Notes under the pieces: model-generated
Told to the model about the DNA's origin: nothing
Seen by the model: only the letters and a program-made list of their open reading frames with translations
The model's database searches: none
Assembly (NCBI RefSeq): GCF_019703875.1
Contig: NZ_AP024110.1
Location: 2,356,001-2,420,000 of the forward strand
Reading direction: 5' to 3'
DNA: 64,000 nt
From: Methyloradius palustris
Lineage (GTDB): Bacteria > Pseudomonadota > Gammaproteobacteria > Burkholderiales > Methylophilaceae
Made by a program: the position numbers and the translations under genes
Shown here: in pieces, positions 42,853-52,205 of the stretch
How the letters are laid out: each line of letters starts with the position of its first letter
How positions within the stretch are numbered: position 1 is the first letter of the stretch

Positions 42853-43578
42853 TTGGCCTCCCTTTCTGACAACCGTATATCAGACCAGCACTTCGCATGG
42901 ATGCTGGCATTGTCGCTCGGGCTACACGCCATGTTGCTGTTGTCTTTACCGAACCTGCTGCAAATAAAAAAACAATTGCCCACCGTATTACAGGTTGAAA
43001 TGGCCAAGACCGAGGCACCTGCTCCAGTCGCTCAACCAGAACCATCACCAGAGCCGCCAGCCCCGCAAAAAAACATTACGCCCAAACCTGACATTAAACC
43101 CGCGCCTATCAAGTCATCGCCAGCACCAATCAATAACGACGTGCCAAGACCAGTTGAGCATATGGCTGAAACATCGCCAGTCATCAGCACCGCCCAAAAA
43201 GCTGAAGAAGCGCCTGTGGTTGTGGTGCCGCCTCCGCCGCCAGAGCCACCTAAACCAGTAGGCCCTAGCCAGCAGGATATTGATGCAGCCCGTAACCAGT
43301 ATGGCACCGAGCTAGCGAATGCGCTGGCAAGATACAAGCAGTACCCTAAAATAGCGCAAATGCGCGGCTATCAAGGCGATGTGCTGGTGGATGTGCAGAT
43401 GGATAGCAATGGCAATGTCACGTCGAGCAAGATTCATCAATCCAGCGGTTACGAATCTCTCGATAACCAAGCGCTGGATATGGTCAAAAAAGCATCACCA
43501 CTCCCTCCACCACCCGTCTTATTACGTGGACGGTCTTTTAATGTTTTAGTCCCTGTATCTTTCCATTTACAGGAATAG
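42853..43578 (+). CDS. TonB energy-transducing protein
   Basis: 241 residues with an N-terminal anchor helix (HFAWMLALSLGLHAMLLLSL), a long proline-rich linker (KPDIKPAPIKSSPAP; PPPPPEPPKP) and a C-terminal TonB fold (QYPKIAQMRGYQGDVLVDVQM, SSGYESLDNQAL). It transmits proton-motive force to outer-membrane receptors. TTG 42853 is the likely start, because an ATG at 42901 would cut the anchor. exbB/exbD are not nearby. It is followed six bases later by a histidine kinase. Confidence 0.88.
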   Translation: MASLSDNRISDQHFAWMLALSLGLHAMLLLSLPNLLQIKKQLPTVLQVEMAKTEAPAPVAQPEPSPEPPAPQKNITPKPDIKPAPIKSSPAPINNDVPRPVEHMAETSPVISTAQKAEEAPVVVVPPPPPEPPKPVGPSQQDIDAARNQYGTELANALARYKQYPKIAQMRGYQGDVLVDVQMDSNGNVTSSKIHQSSGYESLDNQALDMVKKASPLPPPPVLLRGRSFNVLVPVSFHLQE

Positions 43579-43584
43579 AACAGC

Positions 43585-45084
43585 ATGCTGAATTTGCGAA
43601 AAATCACCAAAGGTATTTCAGAAAAGTCGCTGAAAGACATCCTGCTGATTCATGAGCTTGCCTTTATCTTGCTGGTAGCGATCTCTGGCATGGCGGGGGC
43701 AATAGGCATCCACATGTGGGATAAAGCCTCGCACGAATCACAACGTATCAACCTGCTAGTGCAGGAAATACAGCAAACGCGCGGTGACTTGTATCGGCAA
43801 ATGAAAGAGCTATTTGATGCGGTTTTTTTGAAAGACCCGAAAGCGCATGATGAGTACGATGCTTATACCACTTCGGTAAATAAACACTTTGAACAGCTCA
43901 ATCAATTGGCGGTAGGTAATGAGGAGCGCGAAGCCATACAAGAGCTCAATGCGAGTTATCTTGCGTTTGTGAATGAGACTAGCTCGATGTTCAATCATCA
44001 ACAGTCGCTATCCACCGAGTCCTTGCAAAAGAGCCTGAATACCGACTTGGAAACGGGTATTTTTTATCGTTATGAAGCCGTCTCTGCGCGCGCAGAGAAA
44101 TTGCTGATGCTCAAGCAGCAAGAGTTGCAACAGCGGCTTGAGGATGCCAAACACAACTCTGTGACTATACTCAGCATCCCCATCATGCTCGCCGCACTCT
44201 TGTTTTTATTCTCTCGCATATTTCTAAAACGGGCGATTGTGAGACCCATAGAGCGTGTATTGCTCGCCACCACAGAAATCAGTGCAGGTAGATTGGAACA
44301 CAAAGTACCTGAACAAGGCGCAGCCGAGATCGCCACTCTTTCGCGCGCCATCAACCATATGGCAAAAGAACTGGCACGTAGCCAGGAAGCATTAGTCCGT
44401 ACTGAGAAACAGGCTGCTCTTGGGCTACTTGTACCTATGCTGGCGCATAACATTCGCAACCCACTCGCCAGTATTCGGGCGACCGCCCAAGTAGCCGATG
44501 TAAGTGAGCTTGATGCTGAAACACAAGGCGCATTACGTGACATCATCGGCGCGGTGGATGGCCTTGAGCGCTGGACGGGCGCGCTGTTAGCTTATTTGCA
44601 CCCACTCAAAGCACAGCCTGAGCATACTAGCCTGCGCAAAATCATCACTGGCTCACTGGTGCATTTGCAGAAGATTCTGCAAAAAAAATCCATCGCCCTT
44701 GAGCTACCCGATTGGGAGCATGTAGATGACAGCATGTTTACCGACCAGCACTTACTCGAGCAGGTATTGTATAACTTACTGCTTAATGCGATTGAAGCAG
44801 CACCCAGTAATACCAAGATTGAGATACATGCAGATATCGCGGAGCAGTCATTACGCATACTAATTGCAGACCGTGGCCCTGGTATGCCATTTACACCAGA
44901 CCCACACGCCGTAAGCCCGGGCCCGACCACTAAACGGTTCGGGACAGGGCTTGGTATTCCCTTCGCATTTAAAGTGTGTGAAGCGCTGACTGGTAGCATT
45001 ACGTTCAAACACAGGGATGGTGGCGGCACCTTGATTGAGATAGAAATTCCACGCGTTCATGTCGAGCTATCCAATCAACTATAG
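43585..45084 (+). CDS. Sensor histidine kinase (orphan)
   Basis: 499 residues with two membrane helices (about 25-45 and 190-212), between them a helical periplasmic sensor, then HAMP (about 212-265), phospho-acceptor LAHNIRNPLASIRATA, and a HATPase domain with LYNLLLNAIEAAP (N box), DRGPGMPF (G1) and GTGLGIPFAFKVCEAL (G2). No response regulator gene adjoins. It starts six bases after tonB, so it is probably co-transcribed. Confidence 0.92.
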   Translation: MLNLRKITKGISEKSLKDILLIHELAFILLVAISGMAGAIGIHMWDKASHESQRINLLVQEIQQTRGDLYRQMKELFDAVFLKDPKAHDEYDAYTTSVNKHFEQLNQLAVGNEEREAIQELNASYLAFVNETSSMFNHQQSLSTESLQKSLNTDLETGIFYRYEAVSARAEKLLMLKQQELQQRLEDAKHNSVTILSIPIMLAALLFLFSRIFLKRAIVRPIERVLLATTEISAGRLEHKVPEQGAAEIATLSRAINHMAKELARSQEALVRTEKQAALGLLVPMLAHNIRNPLASIRATAQVADVSELDAETQGALRDIIGAVDGLERWTGALLAYLHPLKAQPEHTSLRKIITGSLVHLQKILQKKSIALELPDWEHVDDSMFTDQHLLEQVLYNLLLNAIEAAPSNTKIEIHADIAEQSLRILIADRGPGMPFTPDPHAVSPGPTTKRFGTGLGIPFAFKVCEALTGSITFKHRDGGGTLIEIEIPRVHVELSNQL

Positions 45085-45198
45085 GTTCTTTTCGCTGGTT
45101 TCTACCCGCTAAAAAATCTTTTCAATTGTTCGCTATCTTCGCTTGCCTTAATGGCAATTTTTAACAACAATAGAAGCGTGTTCAACTCGATTTCAATC

Positions 45199-45660
45199 AT
45201 GCTTAATCAAACCATTACTGCATTCACATTACCCGCAACCAGCGGCAAGACTTTTGACCTTGCCGAATTCAAAGGCAAGACTCTCGTTATCTATTTTTAC
45301 CCTAAAGATTCAACGCCTGGTTGTACGACACAGGGCATTCAGTTTCGTGACGCTTATGCAGAATTTCAAGCCTTGGGCGCTGAAATCTTTGGTGTATCAC
45401 GAGATAGCCTTAAATCGCACGAAAATTTCAAGGCTAAATATAGTTTTCCGTTTGAATTACTGTCAGATTCTGAAGAATTGGCCTGCAACCTGTTTGGCGT
45501 CATGAAAATGAAGAACATGTATGGTAAACAGGTACGTGGGATTGAGCGTAGTACATTTATTATCGATAAGGAGGGCAAGTTGATACATGAATGGCGTGGT
45601 GTGAAGGTGGATGGCCACGCACATGAAGTCTTAGCGTTTTTAAAGTCCAAGGTTGCTTGA
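45199..45660 (+). CDS. bcp: Thioredoxin-dependent peroxiredoxin Bcp
   Basis: Removes organic and hydrogen peroxide. VIYFYPKDSTPGCTTQGIQFRD contains the peroxidatic Cys; a resolving Cys pattern is not present five residues on, as in one group of Bcp proteins. Start at ATG 45199 (MLNQTITAFTLPATSG) as in relatives; the open frame to 45151 is likely not coding. 153 residues. Confidence 0.93.
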   Translation: MLNQTITAFTLPATSGKTFDLAEFKGKTLVIYFYPKDSTPGCTTQGIQFRDAYAEFQALGAEIFGVSRDSLKSHENFKAKYSFPFELLSDSEELACNLFGVMKMKNMYGKQVRGIERSTFIIDKEGKLIHEWRGVKVDGHAHEVLAFLKSKVA

Positions 45661-45770
45661 TTCTAAGTCGCTGGATATTTGGATTTTCTAATGTGGGTAT
45701 GCGTTAAATTAGTACGATTTAATAAACTCTTTGATTTCATTAACTGTTGTTTAATTGGAAAACTATCCTC

Positions 45771-47168
45771 ATGACAAAAAAACTTGCAGGCAGCACCAAA
45801 TTATTTGTTCTTGATACCAATGTGTTGATGCACGATCCATCAAGCCTTTTCCGATTTGAAGAGCATGACATCTACGTACCAATGGTGACTTTAGAAGAGC
45901 TGGATAACAATAAAAAAGGCATGACCGAAGTCGCCAGAAATGCACGCCAAGCCAGCCGCAATCTTGAAGAAATCGTCGGCACCAACCTCACCAAGCTCGA
46001 AGAAGGCTGCCCGCTTTCAATCAACGGCAACAAACACATTAGTGGCCGCCTGTTTCTACAAACCGAAGAAATCAGCGTTGTACTGCCTGGCTTAGCTGGT
46101 AGCAAAGCCGATAACCAGATTCTTGGTGTAGTGCTTGATCAGCAGAAAAAACATGCTGATCGTCAGGTAATACTAGTCAGCAAAGATATCAACATTCGTA
46201 TCAAAGCCCGCGCCATCGGCGTGCTGGCAGAAGACTACTTTAACGATAAAGTACTTGAAGATACCGATTTGCTGTACACGGGCATGAAAGAGTTGCCTGC
46301 CAATTTCTGGGAAAAACACAGCAAAGAACTCGAATCATGGCAAGACGCAGGCCGTATGTTCTACCGCATCACAGGGCCACTCTGCAAAGGCTTTATTACC
46401 AACGAGTTTGTCTATTACGAATACGAAAAACCATTCCATGCTATTGTGCGTAGCCAGCAAGGCAATACCGCTGTGCTGGAAATTGTTAAAGACTATTCCC
46501 AAAGCAAAAATAATATCTGGGGCATCACCGCGCGCAACCGTGAACAGAATTTCGCGCTGAATCTGTTGATGGACCCAAACGTAGATTTCATCACATTGTT
46601 AGGTCAAGCAGGCACAGGAAAAACCTTGTTGACTCTAGCTTCTGCACTCACACAAACACTGGATAAAAAGATTTACAGCGAAATCATCATGACTCGAGTT
46701 ACTGTTCCAGTTGGTGAAGACATTGGTTTCTTGCCAGGTACGGAAGAAGAGAAAATGGCGCCATGGATGGGTGCACTGGAAGATAATCTGGATGTTTTGA
46801 ATAAGTCTGATGAAGAAGCTGGTGAGTGGGGGCGTGCTGCAACACAAGATTTGATCCGCACCCGCATCAAAATTAAATCATTGAACTTCATGCGTGGCCG
46901 TACCTTCTTACATAAATTCCTGATCATTGATGAAGCACAAAACTTAACGCCTAAACAGATGAAAACCTTGATTACTCGGGCTGGCCCAGGTACTAAAGTA
47001 GTCTGCCTTGGTAACATTGCGCAGATCGATACACCTTACTTAACAGAAGGTAGTTCAGGTTTAACCTACGTAGTAGATCGCTTTAAAGGCTGGGAACACA
47101 ATGGCCATGTCACACTAGTGCGTGGTGAGCGTTCACGTTTGGCAGATTTTGCCGCAGAAGCCTTGTAA
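45771..47168 (+). CDS. PIN-PhoH family ATPase/ribonuclease
   Basis: About 465 residues. N-terminal PIN nuclease domain (KLFVLDTNVLMHDP, VTLEELDNNKKG, ILVSKDINIRIKA with acidic active-site residues) and C-terminal PhoH ATPase domain (LLGQAGTGKTLLTLASAL Walker A, FLIIDEAQNLTPKQMKTLITR Walker B). The PhoH2 family couples RNA unwinding to cleavage. ATG 45771 fits the family start. A single-gene unit. Confidence 0.92.
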   Translation: MTKKLAGSTKLFVLDTNVLMHDPSSLFRFEEHDIYVPMVTLEELDNNKKGMTEVARNARQASRNLEEIVGTNLTKLEEGCPLSINGNKHISGRLFLQTEEISVVLPGLAGSKADNQILGVVLDQQKKHADRQVILVSKDINIRIKARAIGVLAEDYFNDKVLEDTDLLYTGMKELPANFWEKHSKELESWQDAGRMFYRITGPLCKGFITNEFVYYEYEKPFHAIVRSQQGNTAVLEIVKDYSQSKNNIWGITARNREQNFALNLLMDPNVDFITLLGQAGTGKTLLTLASALTQTLDKKIYSEIIMTRVTVPVGEDIGFLPGTEEEKMAPWMGALEDNLDVLNKSDEEAGEWGRAATQDLIRTRIKIKSLNFMRGRTFLHKFLIIDEAQNLTPKQMKTLITRAGPGTKVVCLGNIAQIDTPYLTEGSSGLTYVVDRFKGWEHNGHVTLVRGERSRLADFAAEAL

Positions 47169-47236
47169 AAAGGCTATCAACAAAAAGCTTTTCGGGGATG
47201 AGAAGAACACCTGATGTTTGGGTGGCGATGTAACCT

Positions 47237-48409
47237 ATGAATTTCGGCTTCTATATTATATTAGCGGCGCAGTTTTTATCTGCGCTCGCTGATAATGCAT
47301 TACTTTTTACTGCAATCGCCTTGCTCCGTGAGTTAAGTGCGCCTGATTGGCACGAACCTCTGTTGCTGCAGTTCTTTGTAATTTCATACATTATCTTGGC
47401 ACCAGTTGTCGGCTCATTTGCCGATGCCTATCCCAAAGGTAATGTCATGTTCGTCGCCAATGCCATCAAGTTCGTAGGCAGTATTTCCATGATATTTGGC
47501 ATGCCACCGCTATTTGCCTATGGCATTGTAGGTATAGGCGCGGCGGCTTACTCCCCTGCCAAATATGGCATTCTCACTGAATATTTACCTTCTAATATGC
47601 TAGTGAAAGCCAATGGCTGGATGGAAGGTTCGACTGTTATGGCAATTGTATTGGGGGCCATACTCGGCGCCGTATTGCCTAATATCAGCATTCAAATCTC
47701 GTTAGCAATTATTACGCTACTCTATATGGTGGCGGCTATTTTCAATATCTATATCCCCAAGTTGCCACTTGATCATAAGTTATCCAAGCGCAACCCGCTC
47801 TACGTGCTCAAAGATTTCAGCCATTCATTCAAAGCACTATGGTGTGACCCGCAAGGACAAGTCTCGCTAGCTGTTACGACCTTATTCTGGGGTGTAGGCG
47901 CTACATTGCGCTTTGTGGTGATCGCATGGGCGGCGTATGCCCTAGGATTTAACCAGAGCGAAGGCACATACCTGACAGTAGTTGTTGCAGTTGGTATTGC
48001 CATAGGTTCGGTGATTGCAGCTAGCATGATCAAGCTGGAAGAATCGGTGAAAGTACTGCCTGCGGGCATCGTCATGGGCTTGCTAGTGATCTCGATGATA
48101 TTCATTACTGAGTGGCATATTGCATGCCTGCTATTAGTGGCTATCGGCATACTAAGTGGATTCTTTGTCGTTCCCTTAAATGCACTTCTACAGCATCGCG
48201 GACATTTATTGATTGGCGCAGGTCACTCAATCGCCGTACAAAACTTTAACGAGAATCTAGGAATTTTGATATTAAGTGGCGCTTATACCCTGATGGTAAA
48301 AGCAGGGATCCCGATCAACCTGATTGTTGTGTCATTTGGCTTGTTTGTAAGCCTGAGCATGGCAGGCATCTACCGTATATATCGCAAACAAATTAATGCA
48401 CCAACCTAA
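47237..48409 (+). CDS. lplT: Lysophospholipid transporter LplT
   Basis: Major-facilitator transporter that flips lysophospholipids inward for reacylation. The N-terminus FYIILAAQFLSALADNALLFTAIALL is typical. SPAKYGILTEYLP is the next signature. About 12 helices, 390 residues. In enterobacteria it adjoins aas, which is not seen here. It ends at a strong terminator. Confidence 0.92.
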   Translation: MNFGFYIILAAQFLSALADNALLFTAIALLRELSAPDWHEPLLLQFFVISYIILAPVVGSFADAYPKGNVMFVANAIKFVGSISMIFGMPPLFAYGIVGIGAAAYSPAKYGILTEYLPSNMLVKANGWMEGSTVMAIVLGAILGAVLPNISIQISLAIITLLYMVAAIFNIYIPKLPLDHKLSKRNPLYVLKDFSHSFKALWCDPQGQVSLAVTTLFWGVGATLRFVVIAWAAYALGFNQSEGTYLTVVVAVGIAIGSVIAASMIKLEESVKVLPAGIVMGLLVISMIFITEWHIACLLLVAIGILSGFFVVPLNALLQHRGHLLIGAGHSIAVQNFNENLGILILSGAYTLMVKAGIPINLIVVSFGLFVSLSMAGIYRIYRKQINAPT

Positions 48410-48422
48410 AAGTACACCCAAT

Positions 48423-48456
48423 AAAAAAGCCTCAGATTGTTGTCTGAGGCTTTTTT
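48423..48456. terminator. Bidirectional terminator between lplT and ndh
   Basis: A6 GCCTCAGA, loop TTGTTG, TCTGAGGC T6: a perfect 14-base inverted repeat including the tracts, between convergent genes. Confidence 0.95.
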
Positions 48457-48486
48457 ATTGGATGCTTCTATACTAATAATCCGTAC

Positions 48487-49815
48487 TTAGTGCAGCTTGA
48501 TTTTAGCTTCCGTTCTTCTGGTGATAATACGTGCAAGCGTCTGCAGGAATACCACAAAAAATCCATGTAATGCCATCAAGTGCATTTTATAAAGCGACTG
48601 ATACATGATGCGCGCGAATAAGCCCTCAATAAACAAACTGCCGCCATCAAGCGTGCCCATCAGATTACCTACTGTTGTGTAATGTCCAAGGTTCACTAAT
48701 GAGCCATAGTCACGATAGGTATATTCTGGTAATGCTTTCCCAGCAATCCTGTTCTTCACTGTTTTGACCAGCATAGAGGCCTGTTGGTGAGCGGATTGTG
48801 CTCTAGGTGGCACGTTACTGTCATGGCCTGGCCACGGGCAGGCAGCACAATCGCCAAAGGCAAAAATACTGTCATCCAGTGTGGTCTGCAGAGTACGTTT
48901 CACCACGAGCTGATTGATACGATTTGCCTCTAAACCATCGAGATTACTAAGGAAATCTGGTGCTTTGATACCTGCAGCCCAGACAACCAGTTCAGAAGGA
49001 ATGAACCTGCCACTATGCGTGTAAACGCCCTTTTCTGTCACCTCGGTCACACGCTCACCAGTGTAAACATGCACACCCAGTTTGTTCAATTCCAACTTCA
49101 CAGAGTCAGACAAGCGCGGTGGCAAAGCAGGCAAAACGCGATCGCTAGCTTCAATAATAGAAATTTTGATGTCACGATCTGGGTTAATCTTATCCATGCC
49201 GTAGGCTGTTAATTCGCGGGTGGTATTGTGCAGCTCTGCAGACAGCTCAACGCCTGTAGCGCCAGCACCAACAATCACTACTTCCAGCTGACCTTCTTTA
49301 ACTGGCTCAACTTGGGTTTGTGCACGCACAACAGCATTATGTAATCGGCGATGAAAACGCTCAGCCTGATTTTGCGTATCCAGTGCGATGGAATACTCGC
49401 TTGCTCCCTTGATGCCAAAATCATTAGTTGTACTACCAATTGCAATGATTAAAGTATCGTACTTGAAGGTGCGACGCGGAATAATCTCCATGCCTTCATC
49501 ATCATAATAAGGTGTGATATAGACTTCTTTTTTTGCGCGATCAATACCATCCATACTACCCAGACGATAACGAAAGTGATGCCAGTGCGCCTGTGCAATA
49601 TACTCAAGTTGATGCTTATCAGGGTCCATGCTCCCAGCTGCTATTTCATGGAGCAATGGCTTCCAGATATGAGTTCGGGTGCGGTCAATCAGCGTAATCT
49701 CAGCCTTGCCTTTTTTACCGAGCTTGTCGCCAAGACGGGTTGCTAACTCCAAACCACCGGCACCTCCACCCACAATCACTACATGATGTAGTCTTGAGCT
49801 TGAATCTGATGACAT
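48487..49815 (-). CDS. ndh: Type II NADH:quinone dehydrogenase
   Basis: Single-subunit FAD enzyme feeding electrons to quinone without pumping protons. HHVVIVGGGAGGLELATRLGD is the FAD-binding motif and LEVVIVGAGATGVELSAEL the NADH-binding one; FAFGDCAACPWPG is the second FAD contact. C-terminal amphipathic region for membrane attachment (FARIMYQSLYKMHLMALHG). ATG 49815 is preferred to a TTG at 49821. It may take NADH from formaldehyde and formate oxidation downstream of XoxF. Confidence 0.93.
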   Translation of the reverse strand: MSSDSSSRLHHVVIVGGGAGGLELATRLGDKLGKKGKAEITLIDRTRTHIWKPLLHEIAAGSMDPDKHQLEYIAQAHWHHFRYRLGSMDGIDRAKKEVYITPYYDDEGMEIIPRRTFKYDTLIIAIGSTTNDFGIKGASEYSIALDTQNQAERFHRRLHNAVVRAQTQVEPVKEGQLEVVIVGAGATGVELSAELHNTTRELTAYGMDKINPDRDIKISIIEASDRVLPALPPRLSDSVKLELNKLGVHVYTGERVTEVTEKGVYTHSGRFIPSELVVWAAGIKAPDFLSNLDGLEANRINQLVVKRTLQTTLDDSIFAFGDCAACPWPGHDSNVPPRAQSAHQQASMLVKTVKNRIAGKALPEYTYRDYGSLVNLGHYTTVGNLMGTLDGGSLFIEGLFARIMYQSLYKMHLMALHGFFVVFLQTLARIITRRTEAKIKLH

Positions 49816-49864
49816 ATACAACTTTCTACTAAGTTAAAACAAAATCGAGCTGAGCTAGTACTAA

Positions 49865-50380
49865 TTAGCTGTTACCGGTTTCTGCACCGTGGCTACGTAT
49901 CCAAGCAATAATCTTCAATAATTCATCTGGCGTTAACCCATTTTCAGGATCGGTGGTGTCCATCAGGCCTTTGCCTTTTGCGCCCATACCGCCGTTTGTG
50001 CCGTGCCAAACTGTTTCAAACATGCCCTTATTCGTGGCATCTTTAGGGTAACGATAATCTGGTCCGATTAAGCTTGGCCCTACTTGCCCTCGTGCGTCTG
50101 GACCATGGCATTGTGTACATGAATAAAGCTGGAATAGTTTTTTGCCTTTTTCTATTGCTTCAGCATTACCTACGTAGGTGTTCTTACCTGTAGATAGAAA
50201 TTCTTTTGCACTTGGTGTATCAAATAATTCAGTTTTAATTGTTAAAGGTGCACCATCTTGCGTAGTAACAAAAGCAATCGCTGACCCAGATGATGTATTT
50301 CCCGAGGTATTGTCACCCTCTTTTTTACATCCCAGCAAAGCAAACACGAACATCAAAATAAAGATATTTAGAATACGCAT
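49865..50380 (-). CDS. Lipid-anchored c-type cytochrome, paralogue of the XoxG-type protein
   Basis: 171 residues. The signal ends at lipobox LLGC (Cys18), so the protein is membrane-anchored. One haem-binding motif CTQCHG; downstream GQVGPSLIG, KGMFETVWHG and GGMGAKGKG (possible Met ligand), and LLKIIAWIRSHG close the fold. It parallels the XoxG-type cytochrome in layout, suggesting a duplication. Role as second electron acceptor or storage is inferred from position. Confidence 0.85.
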   Translation of the reverse strand: MRILNIFILMFVFALLGCKKEGDNTSGNTSSGSAIAFVTTQDGAPLTIKTELFDTPSAKEFLSTGKNTYVGNAEAIEKGKKLFQLYSCTQCHGPDARGQVGPSLIGPDYRYPKDATNKGMFETVWHGTNGGMGAKGKGLMDTTDPENGLTPDELLKIIAWIRSHGAETGNS

Positions 50381-50460
50381 TTTAGTCTCCTCATTAAATT
50401 TTATTTTTTGATTTCAACCTACAAGCTTTAATTTTACGCTAAATACGCTATCAACTAACC

Positions 50461-50493
50461 AAAAAAAAGCCACTGCTTTTGGCAATGGCTTTT
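50461..50493 (-). terminator. Terminator after the XoxG-type gene
   Basis: On the minus strand AAAAGCCATTGCC, loop, GCAGTGGC then T8. It lies 25 bases after the stop codon and separates the two cytochrome genes. Confidence 0.85.
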
Positions 50494-50518
50494 AATCGTT
50501 TCAGGACATCATCACTGA

Positions 50519-51040
50519 TTAATCATTTAACCAGGGTTTGTCGCCACCGCCTTGATATTGAGTACGCAACCAACCGATAATTTTTAAAATATCATCTGTT
50601 GGTACTAAGTCTGGGTTACCAGAAACTTGTTGATGCCAGGCAAACATACCGCCATTGCTGCCACCTGAAATGGTTTCAAACATTCCTTTATCAGTCACAT
50701 GCTTGGCATATTGCCAACGGTCATCAGTAATACTTGGCCCTACTTGTCCGCCAGCATTCGCACCATGACATTGTGTGCATGAGTAGTAGCCAAATTTCTT
50801 TTTACCTGCTTTTGCTGCTTCTGGGTCAGCAGCATAAAGTTTGGTATATGGGTTAATACAGGTCGCCAAGAATGATTTGGCTTCTGGTGTGTCTGTATCG
50901 ACAGCGACGATTGGTAGCGGGCTACCATCTTTTGTTGAAACCAATTTACATTCAGCGCTTGCTTGTAATGGCAATGCCAACCCAATCAGGGTGAGCATTG
51001 TTGCAAAAAGTGTTGCTTTTACTGCTTTGCTACCTAACAT
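50519..51040 (-). CDS. xoxG: XoxG-type cytochrome c (electron acceptor of XoxF)
   Basis: 173 residues with a signal peptide (TLFATMLTLIGLALPLQASA) and a single haem motif CTQCHG. It has MFETISGGSNGGMFAWHQ, including candidate Met ligands, and ILKIIGWLRTQY near the end. Position two genes downstream of xoxF and the family features make it the likely physiological acceptor (cL-like) that takes electrons from XoxF in the periplasm. Confidence 0.88.
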   Translation of the reverse strand: MLGSKAVKATLFATMLTLIGLALPLQASAECKLVSTKDGSPLPIVAVDTDTPEAKSFLATCINPYTKLYAADPEAAKAGKKKFGYYSCTQCHGANAGGQVGPSITDDRWQYAKHVTDKGMFETISGGSNGGMFAWHQQVSGNPDLVPTDDILKIIGWLRTQYQGGGDKPWLND

Positions 51041-51181
51041 ATCATCTCCTAATTTATAAATAATCTGTAGCTAACGTCAAGACTGCCATTAACTTAAAGT
51101 ATTTAATTGGTCAGCATGCAGGTTAATAATGACTTATCAACCTGCATATAAACCCAGATTTAGATATTCCTTACCATTCGG

Positions 51182-52069
51182 TTATTTACCATTCGGCTTT
51201 TTGCCTACTCGATCACCATCAACTACTGGTGTATGTGGAATGCCATAATCATCTAATATTTTAAGAATATCAGCTTGGCGCCTATCTAATACTTCCTGAA
51301 TCGCAGCTAACCGTTCTTTATCACGTTTACGAACACCTAATGAGATATTCCAGTTCTCTTTTCCATGTGCATTAGTTTCTTCATACTCTGGAATTGGAAC
51401 AACTACTAACGGAATTTTAGCTTGTTTAGCATAATAGCCAGCAATTGGGCCCCATGCAATGGCAATATCTATGTCGCCTTTAACCAAATCGTCAATCAAA
51501 AAGCTTGGTGGTAAGTTCAAATCGCGCTGCATACGATAAGGGCGAGCATTACCCATTAAGTCATGATCAGCGAGTGGGCGTGTGGCGGGACTTTCACCAA
51601 TGATGCCAATCACACCTTTACGTAGGTCTGGAGAATCCCAATCGGTAATGTTATATCCACTATCTTTTCTGTAAACAAATACATGGCCAGAACGATAGTA
51701 TGGCTTAGATGTGAGCATTGAATCGTTATCGGATGTCGTACTCATTATGACATCACAGCGATTAGCATTGAGCGTATTTCTTAGAAATCCTTGGCGGTAA
51801 TATGCATATGCATAGCTTAATTTCTTGCCTAAATCTTGGGCAATTAGTGCCGCAATTTTGTCTTCAAATCCCTCTTGTTTGCTGTTGGAGTAAGGCATAT
51901 TGTCTGGATCAGCGCAGACTTTGAACTCTGTAGGATCTATTACACGTCTTATCTCACCTATCCGGCCTTCATCTGGATTAAGCGTTGGAATATCAGGCTC
52001 TTCCGCAAAAACTCTAGGACTAATTACCACGGCTCCCAAAAGCATACACATCATCAAGTTTTTTAACAT
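51182..52069 (-). CDS. xoxJ: XoxJ-type periplasmic binding protein
   Basis: Quinoprotein-dehydrogenase-associated periplasmic binding-protein-fold protein (MxaJ/XoxJ). Signal MLKNLMMCMLLGAVVISPRVFA, then FKVCADPDNMPYSNSKQEGFEDKIAALIAQDLG, RCDVIMSTTS and DIAIAWGPIAGYYAKQ. Start ATG 52069 after AGGAAG; the frame is open to 52111. About 295 residues. XoxJ has been linked to XoxF maturation or activation. A terminator divides it from xoxF. Confidence 0.9.
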   Translation of the reverse strand: MLKNLMMCMLLGAVVISPRVFAEEPDIPTLNPDEGRIGEIRRVIDPTEFKVCADPDNMPYSNSKQEGFEDKIAALIAQDLGKKLSYAYAYYRQGFLRNTLNANRCDVIMSTTSDNDSMLTSKPYYRSGHVFVYRKDSGYNITDWDSPDLRKGVIGIIGESPATRPLADHDLMGNARPYRMQRDLNLPPSFLIDDLVKGDIDIAIAWGPIAGYYAKQAKIPLVVVPIPEYEETNAHGKENWNISLGVRKRDKERLAAIQEVLDRRQADILKILDDYGIPHTPVVDGDRVGKKPNGK

Positions 52070-52101
52070 ATCTTCCTCATATTCGTTAGTTATACTTATA
52101 T

Positions 52102-52130
52102 AAAAAAACACCCTGCCGAAGCAGGGTGTT
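52102..52130 (-). terminator. Terminator after xoxF
   Basis: On the minus strand AACACCCTGC, loop TTCG, GCAGGGTGTT then T-rich sequence. The UUCG-type tetraloop and U-run make a strong intrinsic terminator just ahead of xoxJ, so xoxJ is probably expressed below xoxF. Confidence 0.92.
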
Positions 52131-52173
52131 TATATGACGCACTAACTTTTATTTAGTTCTAAAAATGTTGCGA

Positions 52174-52196
52174 TTAGGCAGCTTTAAGCTGCCTAA
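52174..52196 (-). repeat. Second hairpin downstream of xoxF
   Basis: TTAGGCAGC / GCTGCCTAA, 9-base arms around five bases, ten bases after the xoxF stop. No U-tract follows. It may protect the 3' end of a very abundant messenger. Confidence 0.7.
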
Positions 52197-52205
52197 AGCT
52201 TCAAA

